Shown: positions 33,328 through 42,175 of the stretch, piece after piece
How the letters are laid out: each line of letters begins with the position of its first letter
Numbering within the stretch: position 1 is the first letter of the stretch
Source of the DNA: Paenibacillus endoradicis
GTDB taxonomy: Bacteria; Bacillota; Bacilli; Paenibacillales; Paenibacillaceae
DNA: 64,000 nucleotides
Assembly (NCBI RefSeq): GCF_024721975.1
Contig: NZ_JANQBB010000003.1
Coordinates: 496,001 to 560,000, forward strand
Direction: 5' to 3'
Translations under genes and position numbers: made by a program
The notes under the pieces: model-generated
Database searches by the model: none
Seen by the model: the letters and a program-made list of their open reading frames with translations, nothing else
Told to the model about the DNA's origin: nothing

Positions 33328-34233
33328 ATGAGTTCAAATGCAAGCAAGCTTATGAAAAGAAGTGTAGGCGATAAAATATTCGACACAGTCAACGTGGTCA
33401 TCATGTTGCTGGCTGGTATAATAACACTTTATCCGTTCTTGAACGTTCTAGCCATTTCATTGAATGATTCCGTTGATACGGTACGCGGTGGAATAACGAT
33501 TTTCCCACGCGAATTCACTTGGCAAAACTATCAAACTATTTTTGGTTATGAATCACTAGGTACTGGTCTTCGCAATACGTTAATTAGAACGATTCTAGGT
33601 ACAGGTATTGGTGTACTTACCGCTTCGATGCTTGCTTACACACTTAGTCGTATTGATTTCCAAGCAAGAAAATGGTTGTCTCCAATGTTCGCAATGACAA
33701 TGTACTTCTCAGGTGGTCTTATCCCAGGGTACATGCTGATGCGTCACCTTGGATTAATTGGTACATTCGAAGTGTACTTACTGCCTGCACTATTAAGTGT
33801 ATGGAACGTATTTATCGTAAGATCTTACATCGATGGATTACCATTAGCACTACAAGAATCAGCTAAAATTGATGGTGCTAATGACTTAACGATTTTCTGG
33901 AAAATCATTTTACCTCTATGTACACCAGTTCTTGCAACGATTGCCTTATTCATTGCAGTAGGTCACTGGAATGCATGGTTTGATACTTATCTTTACAATA
34001 GTCAGAAGCCACAATTTACGACATTGCAGTATGAATTGATGAAAGTGCTTCAATCAACACAGTCATCTGCAAACTATCGAGATCCAAATGCACAACAAGC
34101 GATTGCCTCAGTATCTCCTGAGTCTATCCGAATGGCAATTACGATTGTAGTTACTGTTCCTATTTTATTCATCTATCCATTCTTACAACGTTATTTCGTA
34201 AAAGGAATGACATTAGGTGCAGTAAAAAGTTAA
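33328..34233 (+). CDS. Sugar ABC transporter permease (YtcP/LplC type)
   Basis: The 301-residue protein starts at ATG 33328 behind GAGGAGG, 15 bases after the first permease. It has six membrane segments, the typical N-terminal TLYPFLNVLAISLND, and the EAA loop (LQESAKIDGANDLTIFWKIILPLCTPVL). It ends GMTLGAVKS, a common ending in this group. It forms the channel with the preceding gene product. Confidence 0.94.
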   Translation: MSSNASKLMKRSVGDKIFDTVNVVIMLLAGIITLYPFLNVLAISLNDSVDTVRGGITIFPREFTWQNYQTIFGYESLGTGLRNTLIRTILGTGIGVLTASMLAYTLSRIDFQARKWLSPMFAMTMYFSGGLIPGYMLMRHLGLIGTFEVYLLPALLSVWNVFIVRSYIDGLPLALQESAKIDGANDLTIFWKIILPLCTPVLATIALFIAVGHWNAWFDTYLYNSQKPQFTTLQYELMKVLQSTQSSANYRDPNAQQAIASVSPESIRMAITIVVTVPILFIYPFLQRYFVKGMTLGAVKS

Positions 34234-34250
34234 TTTTTCCTTGATATTGT

Positions 34251-34282
34251 CGAGATGCTTTTACAAACGTTCAAGCATCTCG
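34251..34282 (+). terminator. Hairpin between permease and binding-protein genes
   Basis: CGAGATGCTT/AAGCATCTCG stem without a T tract. It may attenuate or stabilise mRNA so that the binding protein is made in excess. Confidence 0.55.
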
Positions 34283-34321
34283 TAATATAATACACAGATA
34301 GATAAAGGGAGGCAGTTTCTA

Positions 34322-36025
34322 ATGAAGAAAGTAAAGATGGGTCTTAGCTTGTTGTTAATGATGACGATGTTATTTTTAGCAGCTTGCGGTAATAACAGCA
34401 ATAGCACTAATACTCCTAGTACTACTAATAACAGTACTTCTGGTTCGAGTGAAGCAACTCAAGAACCTATGACAATTAGTCTTGTATCTGGTGATGTGAA
34501 TCCAGACTGGGACAAAAATCAAAGTGAAATTGGTAAAGTAATCAATGAAAAAACTGGTATTACTGTGGATGTACAATTCCCAGTTGGTGGTTCGGATGCA
34601 GATACATTCGCATTGATGGTTGCTAGTGATGAGTATCCAGATCTAGTAATGCCAAAAGGCAACACAAATAAATTGGTAGATGCTGGTGCGCTTCTTGACC
34701 TTCGTCCATTACTTGAAGAACATGCTCCTAACCTTATGAAAGTATATGGCGAATATCTTGATCGCCTTGTATACAGTTCTACTGACGATTCTATCTATAC
34801 ATTACCGCTTGATGGCGTTGGACAAACTTATTTTGAAGCTAGTGGTGGTTTCCAACTACAGCATCAAATATTAGAATCTCTTGGCTACCCAGAAATTAAA
34901 ACTGTAGAAGATTATGAAAGCGCAATTAAAACTTATATTGAGCAAAATCCAAAAACTGAAGATGGTCAACCTCGCCTAGGACTTTCCTTGAACGGTGGAG
35001 AATGGCAAATTCTTATCTCTGTAACAAACCCTGCATTCTATGCAACAGGTGCGCCAGATGATGGTGAATACTATGTTAACCAAGAAAACTATGAAGTTAT
35101 TATGCATTACCAACGCGCTGAAGAAAGAGAATACTTCCGTTGGTTGAACCATATGAATGATATCGGTCTACTTGATCCGGAATCCTTCGTCCAAAAATAT
35201 GATCAATATAAAGCTAAAGTTGCTTCTGGTCGTGTACTAGGCCTAATCGATCAAGCTTGGGACTATCAAGAAGCAGAAAATGCTTTGAAAGCTGAAGGGA
35301 AAATTGATTCAACTTATGCACGTTTCCCTGTAACACTTGATGAAACATTCAAAGATGCATCATTCCAAGGTACTGGTTACATTGCTGGTTATGGCATTGG
35401 TATAACAATTGATGCAGAAGATCCAGTTCGTATTATTAAATACCTTGATTACTTAGCTTCTGATGAAGGTCAAGTACTTGTTAACTGGGGTATTGAAGGT
35501 GTTCACTATACAGTAGATGCTGATGGTAAACGTTCAATTCCTGCTGAAGTACAAGATCGCAAAGCAAACGATGCGAGTAACTTCAGAAAAGAAACTGGTA
35601 TCGGTAACTACTGGATGTCTGCACGTTATGGCGATGGCGTTCTAGATCCTTCTGGTAACTACTATACGACTAACTTCCCTGATCAAATCGTAGCCGCATA
35701 CTCAGATGCAGATAAGAAAACTCTTGCTGCTTATGGCGCGACAACGTACAAAGATCTATGGCCTGCTGATGATGAATTTGCAGAACGTGCATATGGTGCT
35801 GGTTGGACAATTAATTTCGATACAGCTTCTGATGCGAATGTTATCTTCCAAAAATCACAAGATTTGATGAAGAAATATATTCCACAAGCGATTCTTACTG
35901 ACCCAGCTAATTTCGATAAAGTGTATGATGAATTTATGGCTGAACTTGATAAAATCGGAGTTTCTAAAATGACAGATGAATATTCAAAATTAATTAAAGA
36001 TCGTGTTGAAATGTGGTCTAACTAG
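34322..36025 (+). CDS. Sugar-binding lipoprotein (LplA/YtcQ type)
   Basis: The 567-residue protein has a lipoprotein signal (residues 1-22, lipobox LAAC), a Ser/Asn/Thr-rich linker, and an extracellular solute-binding domain (GKVINEKTGITVDVQFPVGG, YPDLVMPKGNTNKLVDAGALLDL). The length fits the large LplA group that binds oligosaccharides. GGGAGG precedes ATG 34322. With the two permeases it forms an importer under YesMN control; the substrate is probably the plant oligosaccharide attacked by the GH95, GH3 and GH42 enzymes. Confidence 0.93.
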   Translation: MKKVKMGLSLLLMMTMLFLAACGNNSNSTNTPSTTNNSTSGSSEATQEPMTISLVSGDVNPDWDKNQSEIGKVINEKTGITVDVQFPVGGSDADTFALMVASDEYPDLVMPKGNTNKLVDAGALLDLRPLLEEHAPNLMKVYGEYLDRLVYSSTDDSIYTLPLDGVGQTYFEASGGFQLQHQILESLGYPEIKTVEDYESAIKTYIEQNPKTEDGQPRLGLSLNGGEWQILISVTNPAFYATGAPDDGEYYVNQENYEVIMHYQRAEEREYFRWLNHMNDIGLLDPESFVQKYDQYKAKVASGRVLGLIDQAWDYQEAENALKAEGKIDSTYARFPVTLDETFKDASFQGTGYIAGYGIGITIDAEDPVRIIKYLDYLASDEGQVLVNWGIEGVHYTVDADGKRSIPAEVQDRKANDASNFRKETGIGNYWMSARYGDGVLDPSGNYYTTNFPDQIVAAYSDADKKTLAAYGATTYKDLWPADDEFAERAYGAGWTINFDTASDANVIFQKSQDLMKKYIPQAILTDPANFDKVYDEFMAELDKIGVSKMTDEYSKLIKDRVEMWSN

Positions 36026-36049
36026 TCTCGATTATATGCTAATAGACAG

Positions 36050-36076
36050 AGAGCCCAGCAATGGGCTCTTTGTTAT
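36050..36076 (+). terminator. Terminator after the binding-protein gene
   Basis: AGAGCCCA/TGGGCTCT stem followed by TTGTTAT; partial read-through into the GH42 gene is possible. Confidence 0.7.
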
Positions 36077-36106
36077 ATTCGTGAACATGATAAAGGAGAA
36101 TGAAAC

Positions 36107-38131
36107 GTGATTAATAATAAATTACCTAAAATGTGGTACGGTGGAGATTATAATCCTGAGCAATGGGATACGCCAACAATGGAGGAAGATATTCGCATGT
36201 TCAAGCTTGCGAATATAGACATTGCTACAGTGAATGTTTTTTCATGGGCATTAATACAACCAAGTGAAAACGAATATGATTTTTCAGGACTAGATCGTAT
36301 TATTAAACGTTTGACAATGGATAATGTATATATTTGTTTGGCGACAAGTACTGGTGCACATCCTGCTTGGATGGCACATCGTCATCCTGATGTTACTCGT
36401 GTGGATTATGATGGACGCAAACGGAAATTCGGAGGACGTCATAATTCATGTCCTAATAGTCCTACGTATCGCAAGTATTCACGTGAAATCGCCAGCAAAC
36501 TATCAGAACGTTATGCTAACTATGAAGGGTTAGTTGTATGGCATATTTCTAATGAATATGGCGGGTATTGCTATTGTGTCAATTGTGCCGAAGCATTCCG
36601 TGGCTGGCTAAGCAATCGCTACGAAACAATTGAAGCTTTGAACAAAGCTTGGTATACGAACTTCTGGGGACATACGTTCTACGATTGGGCAGAGATTGTT
36701 CCACCGAACAGTTTAAGTGAAGAGTGGGCAGGTAATCGTACCAATTTCCAAACCATTTCATTGGATTATCGTCGTTTCCAATCTGATAGCTTACTTGAAT
36801 GTTTCAAAATTGAATATGATGCAATTCGGGAATTTTCCAAAAATGTTCAAATTACTACGAACTTAATGGGTACATATCCTGAACTTGATTATTTCAAGTG
36901 GGGCAAGGAGATGGATGTTGTTTCTTGGGATAACTATCCTTCGATAGACACTCCGGTTAGTTTCACTGCAATGTCTCATGCTTTAATGAGAGGTCTTAAG
37001 GGTGGGCAACCATTTATGTTAATGGAACAAACGCCTAGTCAGCAAAATTGGCAACCTTATAATTCTTTGAAACGTCCCGGTGTTATGCGCTTATGGAGCT
37101 ATCAAGCAGTTGCTCATGGTGCAGATACAGTTATGTTCTTCCAACTTAGACGCTCATTAGGTGCTTGTGAAAAATATCATGGTGCCGTAATTGAGCATGT
37201 TGGTCATGAACATACTCGTGTGTTTCGTGAGTGTGCAGATCTAGGCAAAGAGCTTGTGCAACTTGGGGATACATTACTTGATGCTAGACACCAATCTAAA
37301 GTGGGTATCGTGTTTGATTGGGAAAATCGATGGGCTCTTGATCTTACAAGTGGTCCTACGATAGATTTGAAGTATGTTGATCAAGTGCATAAGTATTACG
37401 ACGCTTTCTTCCAACATAATATACAAGCAGATATGATTAGCGTAGAAGAGCAATTCGAACGCTATGAAATTGTTGTAGCACCGGTAATATATATGATGAA
37501 ACCAGGATTTGCTAAGAAAGTGGAGCAGTTTGTTGAAAAAGGCGGTACGTTCATTACAACGTTCTTCAGTGGTATCGTGAATGAAAATGATATTGTTACT
37601 ACAGGGGGATATCCAGGGGAATTGCGCAAAGTATTGGGGGTATGGGCTGAAGAGATTGACGCCTTACTTCCAGGTCAATCGAATGAGATCGTCATGAATG
37701 ATCAATATGGTCATATGAGTGGTCAATATCAATGCAATATTTTATGTGATTTGATTCATAGTGAAGGTGCTGAAGTACTTGCAACCTACGGTAGTGAGTT
37801 CTATAAAGGAATGCCAGTTCTTACGAAAAATGAATTTGGAAACGGTCAAGCATGGTACGTTGCTAGTAGTGCTGATGCACAATTTTTATCTGACTTTGTG
37901 AAAACAGTTGCCGAAGAAAAAGGTATTCATCCATTACTGAAGCCTGTAGCTGGGGTGGAAGTGACGGAGCGGATTAAAGACGGACAGGCATATCTATTTG
38001 TTCTGAATCATAATGCTCATGAAGTAACGATGGATTTAGGTGAGATACAAGGAACTGATCTACTAAGACAATCATTAGTACATGGGGAATTGCAACTGAG
38101 TGCCAAAGATGTGATGATTATTAAGAAATAA
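36107..38131 (+). CDS. GH42 beta-galactosidase
   Basis: The 674-residue protein starts at GTG 36107 behind AAAGGAGA. It has the GH42 barrel (GGDYNPEQWD, HISNEYGG with acid/base Glu150, LMEQTPSQQNW with nucleophile Glu307), then the trimerisation domain (APVIYMMKPG) and a C-terminal beta domain. A CYCVNCAEAF segment after the acid/base with an upstream cysteine fits the zinc-cluster cysteines of many GH42 enzymes. There is no signal peptide, so it acts in the cytoplasm, removing beta-galactose from imported oligosaccharides, perhaps after the fucosidase exposes it. Confidence 0.95.
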   Translation: MINNKLPKMWYGGDYNPEQWDTPTMEEDIRMFKLANIDIATVNVFSWALIQPSENEYDFSGLDRIIKRLTMDNVYICLATSTGAHPAWMAHRHPDVTRVDYDGRKRKFGGRHNSCPNSPTYRKYSREIASKLSERYANYEGLVVWHISNEYGGYCYCVNCAEAFRGWLSNRYETIEALNKAWYTNFWGHTFYDWAEIVPPNSLSEEWAGNRTNFQTISLDYRRFQSDSLLECFKIEYDAIREFSKNVQITTNLMGTYPELDYFKWGKEMDVVSWDNYPSIDTPVSFTAMSHALMRGLKGGQPFMLMEQTPSQQNWQPYNSLKRPGVMRLWSYQAVAHGADTVMFFQLRRSLGACEKYHGAVIEHVGHEHTRVFRECADLGKELVQLGDTLLDARHQSKVGIVFDWENRWALDLTSGPTIDLKYVDQVHKYYDAFFQHNIQADMISVEEQFERYEIVVAPVIYMMKPGFAKKVEQFVEKGGTFITTFFSGIVNENDIVTTGGYPGELRKVLGVWAEEIDALLPGQSNEIVMNDQYGHMSGQYQCNILCDLIHSEGAEVLATYGSEFYKGMPVLTKNEFGNGQAWYVASSADAQFLSDFVKTVAEEKGIHPLLKPVAGVEVTERIKDGQAYLFVLNHNAHEVTMDLGEIQGTDLLRQSLVHGELQLSAKDVMIIKK

Positions 38132-38150
38132 ATGAATTTATTAATTATAG

Positions 38151-38202
38151 CTGCTGGTATCTATTGATGGTATATCCATCAATAGATACCAGCAGTTTTT
38201 AT
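38151..38202 (+). terminator. Terminator after the GH42 gene
   Basis: A perfect 45-bp hairpin (CTGCTGGTATCTATTGATGG arm) is followed by TTTTT. Confidence 0.92.
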
Positions 38203-38223
38203 TTGAACTTTCATTGTAAGAGG

Positions 38224-38322
38224 AAGTTCAAAAAGTTGGCTTTGATAACGATGATAGGCATTGTAGACTAATCGGCATCGAATATACTCCGAACTTGGCA
38301 AGTCCAACAGTTTTAATCATCT
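38224..38322. repeat. Dispersed inverted-end repeat, decayed copy
   Basis: AAGTTCAAAAAGTTGGCTTT, GATAACGATG, GTAGACTAATCGGCATCGAA match the 5' part of the copies at 41708 and 53913 (reverse). The other end is not recognisable, so the copy is truncated. Confidence 0.55.
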
Positions 38323-38469
38323 GGAGGACAATCAGTCAATTTTAATTACATAGAACTTGAAATTTTGTAAACAATATAACTAATCGTAAGTCATCGCTTC
38401 GAAAGTTTTTTGTTTGCATAGAAGCAAATCAATGTAGTCGCTATATGTTTTAGCGTATGCTTCCGTATC

Positions 38470-38590
38470 AACTTTTCATTACGAACAGGTGGTTCATAGG
38501 AGCTATATGAAAAGTTTTAGATTAAGCTTTCGTAGTGACTTTTCATTACGAAGCTGTTGTTCAGAGGATGATATGAAAAGTTTTAGGAGG
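38470..38590 (+). promoter_or_regulatory. Tandem hairpin leader before spoVAC
   Basis: Two copies of ACTTTTCATTACGAA-(about 25)-TATGAAAAGTTTTAG follow each other; only the second is followed by GGAGG and the spoVAC start. The stem ACTTTTCAT/ATGAAAAGT stands just before the ribosome binding site. The same leader occurs before the genes at 59294 and 62036, and a variant before 42176. Confidence 0.6.
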
Positions 38591-38596
38591 ATTATT

Positions 38597-39091
38597 ATGA
38601 GCAAACCGAGTAAAAAAACTGTTACAAAATATTCAAAGTCGAATATGAGTTCTAAAGAGTATCAAAGTTTCGCTAAAACACAAGAGCCTCCACGTACAGT
38701 ACTTAAAAATTGTGTGATGGCGTTTCTCATTGGTGGAGCGATATGTACGCTTGGCCAAGGTGTCACAGAACTATATATGTACTTCTTCAAAATGACTTCT
38801 GAAGAAGCGAGTAACCCTACAGTAGCTACATTAATTCTTGTATCTGTTATTTTGACTTCGCTCGGAGTATATGACAAATTTGCGCAGGTCGCAGGCGCAG
38901 GTTCTGCAGTGCCAGTTACAGGTTTCGCAAATTCAATGGCTTCTGCTGCGATAGAACATCGCTCGGAAGGTTTCGTGCTTGGCGTTGGTGCTAATATGTT
39001 TAAGTTAGCAGGTTCAGTTATCGTATTCGGAACGGTAGCAGCATTTTTTGTGGGAATAGCCTATATCGTACTAGGTATAGGGGGTCATTAA
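38597..39091 (+). CDS. spoVAC: Stage V sporulation protein AC
   Basis: The 164-residue protein starts at ATG 38597 (TTTTAGGAGG); upstream in-frame ATGs lie in the leader hairpins. It has a short hydrophilic N-terminus and four membrane segments with the family signatures FLIGGAICTLGQG and AGAGSAVPVTGFANSMASAA. It is an inner-membrane part of the SpoVA channel that imports dipicolinic acid into the forespore and releases it on germination; SpoVAC is reported to act as a mechanosensitive channel. It is followed two bases later by spoVAD. Confidence 0.96.
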   Translation: MSKPSKKTVTKYSKSNMSSKEYQSFAKTQEPPRTVLKNCVMAFLIGGAICTLGQGVTELYMYFFKMTSEEASNPTVATLILVSVILTSLGVYDKFAQVAGAGSAVPVTGFANSMASAAIEHRSEGFVLGVGANMFKLAGSVIVFGTVAAFFVGIAYIVLGIGGH

Positions 39092-39092
39092 T

Positions 39093-40109
39093 ATGTTACG
39101 AGGACAGCAGACTTGGTGGTTTGAGAAAGCTCCCAAAATAATTAGCACAGCTACAATTGTAGGACCGTTGGAAGGTCTAGGGCCTCTTTCGGATACTTTT
39201 GATGTCATTCATCCTGAATTGGATATGAATGAGAAGACATGGGAAAAAGCTGAACGTTCAATGCTTAATCAAGCGACACAAAAATCACTATCGAAAGCGA
39301 ATTTGGATTCTTCTGATCTACAGATCTATGTAGGAGGAGACTTACTTAATCAAATCATTACGAATAGCTTTGTTGCTCGGGAGTTAGCTATCCCTTACTT
39401 AGGTGTTTTTGGTGCTTGCTCCACTTCAATGGAATCTTTAGCTATCGTAGCGCAACTAGTCAGTAGCGGTGCTGTGAAATATGGGATGGCAGCTACTAGT
39501 AGCCATAATGCTACTGCTGAGAAACAATTCAGGTATCCAACGGAGTATGGTGCGCAAAAACCACCTACAGCACAAAATACAATTACTGGATCAGGTGCAG
39601 CGATTGTTAGCTTGCAAGGAAAAGGACCTAGTATTGAAGCGGCTACCATTGGTAAAGTCATTGATCTCGGCATTACTGATCCTTTCAATATGGGCGCTGC
39701 TATGGCTCCAGCTGCGGTAGATACCATTATTGCTCATTTCAATGATCTAAATCGAACGCCTCTTGATTATGATCTTATTATTACTGGTGATCTGGCGAGT
39801 GTGGGGCATCCTATTGCCAAAGAGTTATTACTGAAGGAAGGTGTACCAATCAATCAAACTTGTTTTGATGATTGTGGTCTTAGAATTTACGATATTGAGC
39901 AGCAAGATGTACAGGCAGGTGGTTCAGGTGCGGGCTGTTCAGCGGTCATTACTTACGGTCAAATTATACAACAACTTACAGAAGGTAAATTAAAACGAGT
40001 GTTAATCGTTGCAACGGGTGCGTTGATGTCACCGATTTCCTTCCAACAAGGTGATACAATTCCTTGTATAGCTCATGCCGTTGCATTGAAAGGAATGGGG
40101 GTAGAGTAA
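39093..40109 (+). CDS. spoVAD: Stage V sporulation protein AD
   Basis: The 338-residue protein has a thiolase-like fold: VYVGGDLLNQIITNSFVARELAIPYLGVFGACSTSMESL includes the conserved Cys, and FDDCGLRIYD is typical. It is a soluble protein on the outer surface of the spore inner membrane that binds dipicolinic acid and caps the SpoVA channel. GGGGGTCATTA is its ribosome binding site, inside the end of spoVAC. Confidence 0.96.
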   Translation: MLRGQQTWWFEKAPKIISTATIVGPLEGLGPLSDTFDVIHPELDMNEKTWEKAERSMLNQATQKSLSKANLDSSDLQIYVGGDLLNQIITNSFVARELAIPYLGVFGACSTSMESLAIVAQLVSSGAVKYGMAATSSHNATAEKQFRYPTEYGAQKPPTAQNTITGSGAAIVSLQGKGPSIEAATIGKVIDLGITDPFNMGAAMAPAAVDTIIAHFNDLNRTPLDYDLIITGDLASVGHPIAKELLLKEGVPINQTCFDDCGLRIYDIEQQDVQAGGSGAGCSAVITYGQIIQQLTEGKLKRVLIVATGALMSPISFQQGDTIPCIAHAVALKGMGVE

Positions 40110-40460
40110 ATGATTTATTTTTGGGCTTTTGTCGTTGGTGGTGCGATTTGTGTAATTGGACAATTGATGTTTGATGTTATGAAATTAACACCTGCTCATA
40201 CGATGGCAACACTCGTTGTAGTAGGAGCGATTGTAGATGGACTTGGTTGGTACGAACCATTAGTCGAATTTGCTGGAGCAGGAGCAACGGTCCCAATTAC
40301 GAGTTTTGGTAATGCGCTGGTACATGGTGCGTTAACTGAGTTATATGATGTAGGGTGGATAGGCGTTATATCTGGTATTTTCAAAGTAACGAGTGCCGGT
40401 ATCTCAGCTGCGATCATATTCTCCTTTTTAGCAGCGCTATTTGTGAAACCGAAAGGATAA
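40110..40460 (+). CDS. spoVAE: Stage V sporulation protein AE (AEb type)
   Basis: The 116-residue protein has four membrane segments, FVVGGAICVIGQLMFD and FAGAGATVPITSFGNALVHGA. It is paralogous to SpoVAC and part of the same channel. It begins directly after the spoVAD stop. The operon lacks spoVAA, spoVAB and spoVAF here, the reduced form common outside Bacillus. Confidence 0.95.
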   Translation: MIYFWAFVVGGAICVIGQLMFDVMKLTPAHTMATLVVVGAIVDGLGWYEPLVEFAGAGATVPITSFGNALVHGALTELYDVGWIGVISGIFKVTSAGISAAIIFSFLAALFVKPKG

Positions 40461-40477
40461 TCGTTGAACATAGTAGA

Positions 40478-40530
40478 AGGCTTTCACCGATTTTCGCGTT
40501 TACTGCGAAAGTCGGTGAAAGCCTTTTTTA
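40478..40530. terminator. Bidirectional terminator after spoVAE
   Basis: AGGCTTTCACCGA.TTTCGC..GCGAAA.TCGGTGAAAGCCT stem followed by TTTTTT; it also serves the convergent ATPase gene. Confidence 0.9.
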
Positions 40531-40531
40531 C

Positions 40532-41635
40532 TTATAATACTCCATTTTGAAAACCGATAAGAGTTTCAATGTTTCTCAGTATCAATTGCTCCAACTCTAG
40601 TATGCCTTCAGTATCGAGTGCGGGTCTTGTTAACGTCGCACGTTCGAGTTGAAATTGTTTTGCTAATGCTAATGCGACATTACCTTCTGCCATTTGGAGT
40701 TTGTAACGGGTTGATATCTCATGTAATGACGATGCATTTTTTTCATCCGTCCCTGCAGTAATACAAAGTTCATACATATCGATAATATGATCTTCTCTTT
40801 CTGTAGGAAAGTATTCATGAGGTGCGGTACTATCAAAGATTGCAAAACCTAAATCTCTGCAGATGACCATGTCTAAGCTGTTCGGATCTAATCCACATTG
40901 ATACACTTCAAGCTGATAATGTTGATCAATTCCTTTTTGTACAAGTTTTCGGAGTAATGTTGATTTGCCAGAGCCAGGTCTGCCTTTAATGAAATAGCGT
41001 TTTAAGCCCTCTGTTAATATGGGAACATAGTCTACAGCACCATCAGGTGTTGCGGCGCCAAGAAATCGATGAATCGGTGCTGAGAAAGGTTGGTCTCCGA
41101 GTGTAGGAAACAATTTATCAGCTAACTGATCCGCAAATTGATTGGCTTTTCCATAGTCCATCGCATCAATATATATTTTTTCCCATTCATCATGAATGAC
41201 TAATGCTTGCTCATAGCTACGATAAGCATGTAAGTGATTTTTATATATTTGTTCACCAAGTGCATCGATTGCTGCTTTATGCTGATCGATTATTTCTAAA
41301 TTGTAAAAGTCGTATACGTTCAATGTTATAATCGAACCTTTAAAATCTGTCGTCTCTATCATTGCTGGAGGGGCGGAACTAATAATGCCAAGACCATAAC
41401 GTGGCAATAGTATAGCTTGTAATTGCTGTGGTGATGAAGGATGATGTATCAGTTCTAATTCGAGCATTTCATTGTTGCTCAATTGTTTATGCAGCCGATC
41501 CATTATCTCACCGTTTTCAGAACTGAAAGGACCATCAATTAATATTAAGTATTGTAATTGTTTCATCGTTTCTGGAATGAGACTAATATGACCCTGTGAA
41601 GTGTTACCCGATAAAAAGTAATGTAGTTGTGTCAA
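40532..41635 (-). CDS. P-loop ATPase, PRK06851-type two-half protein
   Basis: About 367 residues. The C-terminal half has a Walker A motif (IKGRPGSGKSTLL) followed by QCGLDPNSLDMVICRDLGFAIFDSTAPHEYFP, typical of this poorly characterised spore-former family. The N-terminal half has the same layout (HYFLSGNTSQGHISL, LILIDGPFSSENGEIM) but its P-loop is degenerate, lacking the GKS/T. The start is uncertain: TTG 41635 has AAAGGTG at a good distance, whereas GTG 41647 overlaps that site. It is convergent with spoVAE and alone. Confidence 0.82.
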   Translation of the reverse strand: MTQLHYFLSGNTSQGHISLIPETMKQLQYLILIDGPFSSENGEIMDRLHKQLSNNEMLELELIHHPSSPQQLQAILLPRYGLGIISSAPPAMIETTDFKGSIITLNVYDFYNLEIIDQHKAAIDALGEQIYKNHLHAYRSYEQALVIHDEWEKIYIDAMDYGKANQFADQLADKLFPTLGDQPFSAPIHRFLGAATPDGAVDYVPILTEGLKRYFIKGRPGSGKSTLLRKLVQKGIDQHYQLEVYQCGLDPNSLDMVICRDLGFAIFDSTAPHEYFPTEREDHIIDMYELCITAGTDEKNASSLHEISTRYKLQMAEGNVALALAKQFQLERATLTRPALDTEGILELEQLILRNIETLIGFQNGVL

Positions 41636-41647
41636 AAACTCACGCAC

Positions 41648-42127
41648 CTTTCTAGGTTGTTGGGGATGGTATAGTCTATTAATCAGGGCATAAATGTGTG
41701 CCTATGAGATGTAGTTCAAAAAGTGGACTTTGATCACGATGCTAAAGCTGAAGTGGTTTACTCGACATCGAATATGAAGCGAACTTGGGAAGTCTAGCAT
41801 AAGCTTCCGATGTATGTTTCTTGCAGAAACATTGTAGGTCCGCGTGTACCAAACACGTACACTTGCGTTTCCTCCCTCCGCAAGTAGCGCTTCGTTTTCT
41901 CGGCTTTCTGAAATATTCTAAAAATTGTGAAACCTTAGTCATGTGACGAGCGTCTACATTTATATAGAAGAAAAAAGATTTTTTTCTAAATTTAATGGAG
42001 GGAATTTGTAAATAGTTACAATTATATGCATTTTTACTTAATATTAATAGGATTCTCAAAGTGCTTCATTTATAATAGACAATAACATCAGAATCTATCA
42101 TTTCAACGTTACATATGCTTACGTAGC
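41648..42127. other. Long intergenic region before the MoxR operon
   Basis: It contains a dispersed repeat element (41708-41925) and an AT-rich stretch without genes. A hairpin leader follows at 42128-42171. Confidence 0.5.
41708..41925. repeat. Dispersed inverted-end repeat, copy before the MoxR operon
   Basis: It begins TAGTTCAAAAAGTGGACTTT, GATCACGATG, and contains TCGACATCGAA, CATAAGCTTCCGATGT, a GTGTACCAAACACGTACAC hairpin and TTCGTTTTCTCGGCTTTCTG. The same ordered blocks occur at 46703-46888 and, shorter, in the 186-bp units at 49679-50265. The right end lacks the GAAC terminus. Confidence 0.6.
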
Positions 42128-42171
42128 AACTTTTTTTGGTGAAAAAACTCTCAAAAAGTTTTAGGAGGTTA
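42128..42171 (+). promoter_or_regulatory. Hairpin leader before the MoxR-type gene
   Basis: AACTTTTT...AAAAAGTT immediately precedes TTAGGAGG, with TGCTTACGTAGC in front, the same arrangement as at spoVAC but with a changed stem. The covariation-like change (stem kept, sequence different) supports a structural role. Confidence 0.5.
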
Positions 42172-42175
42172 TATT

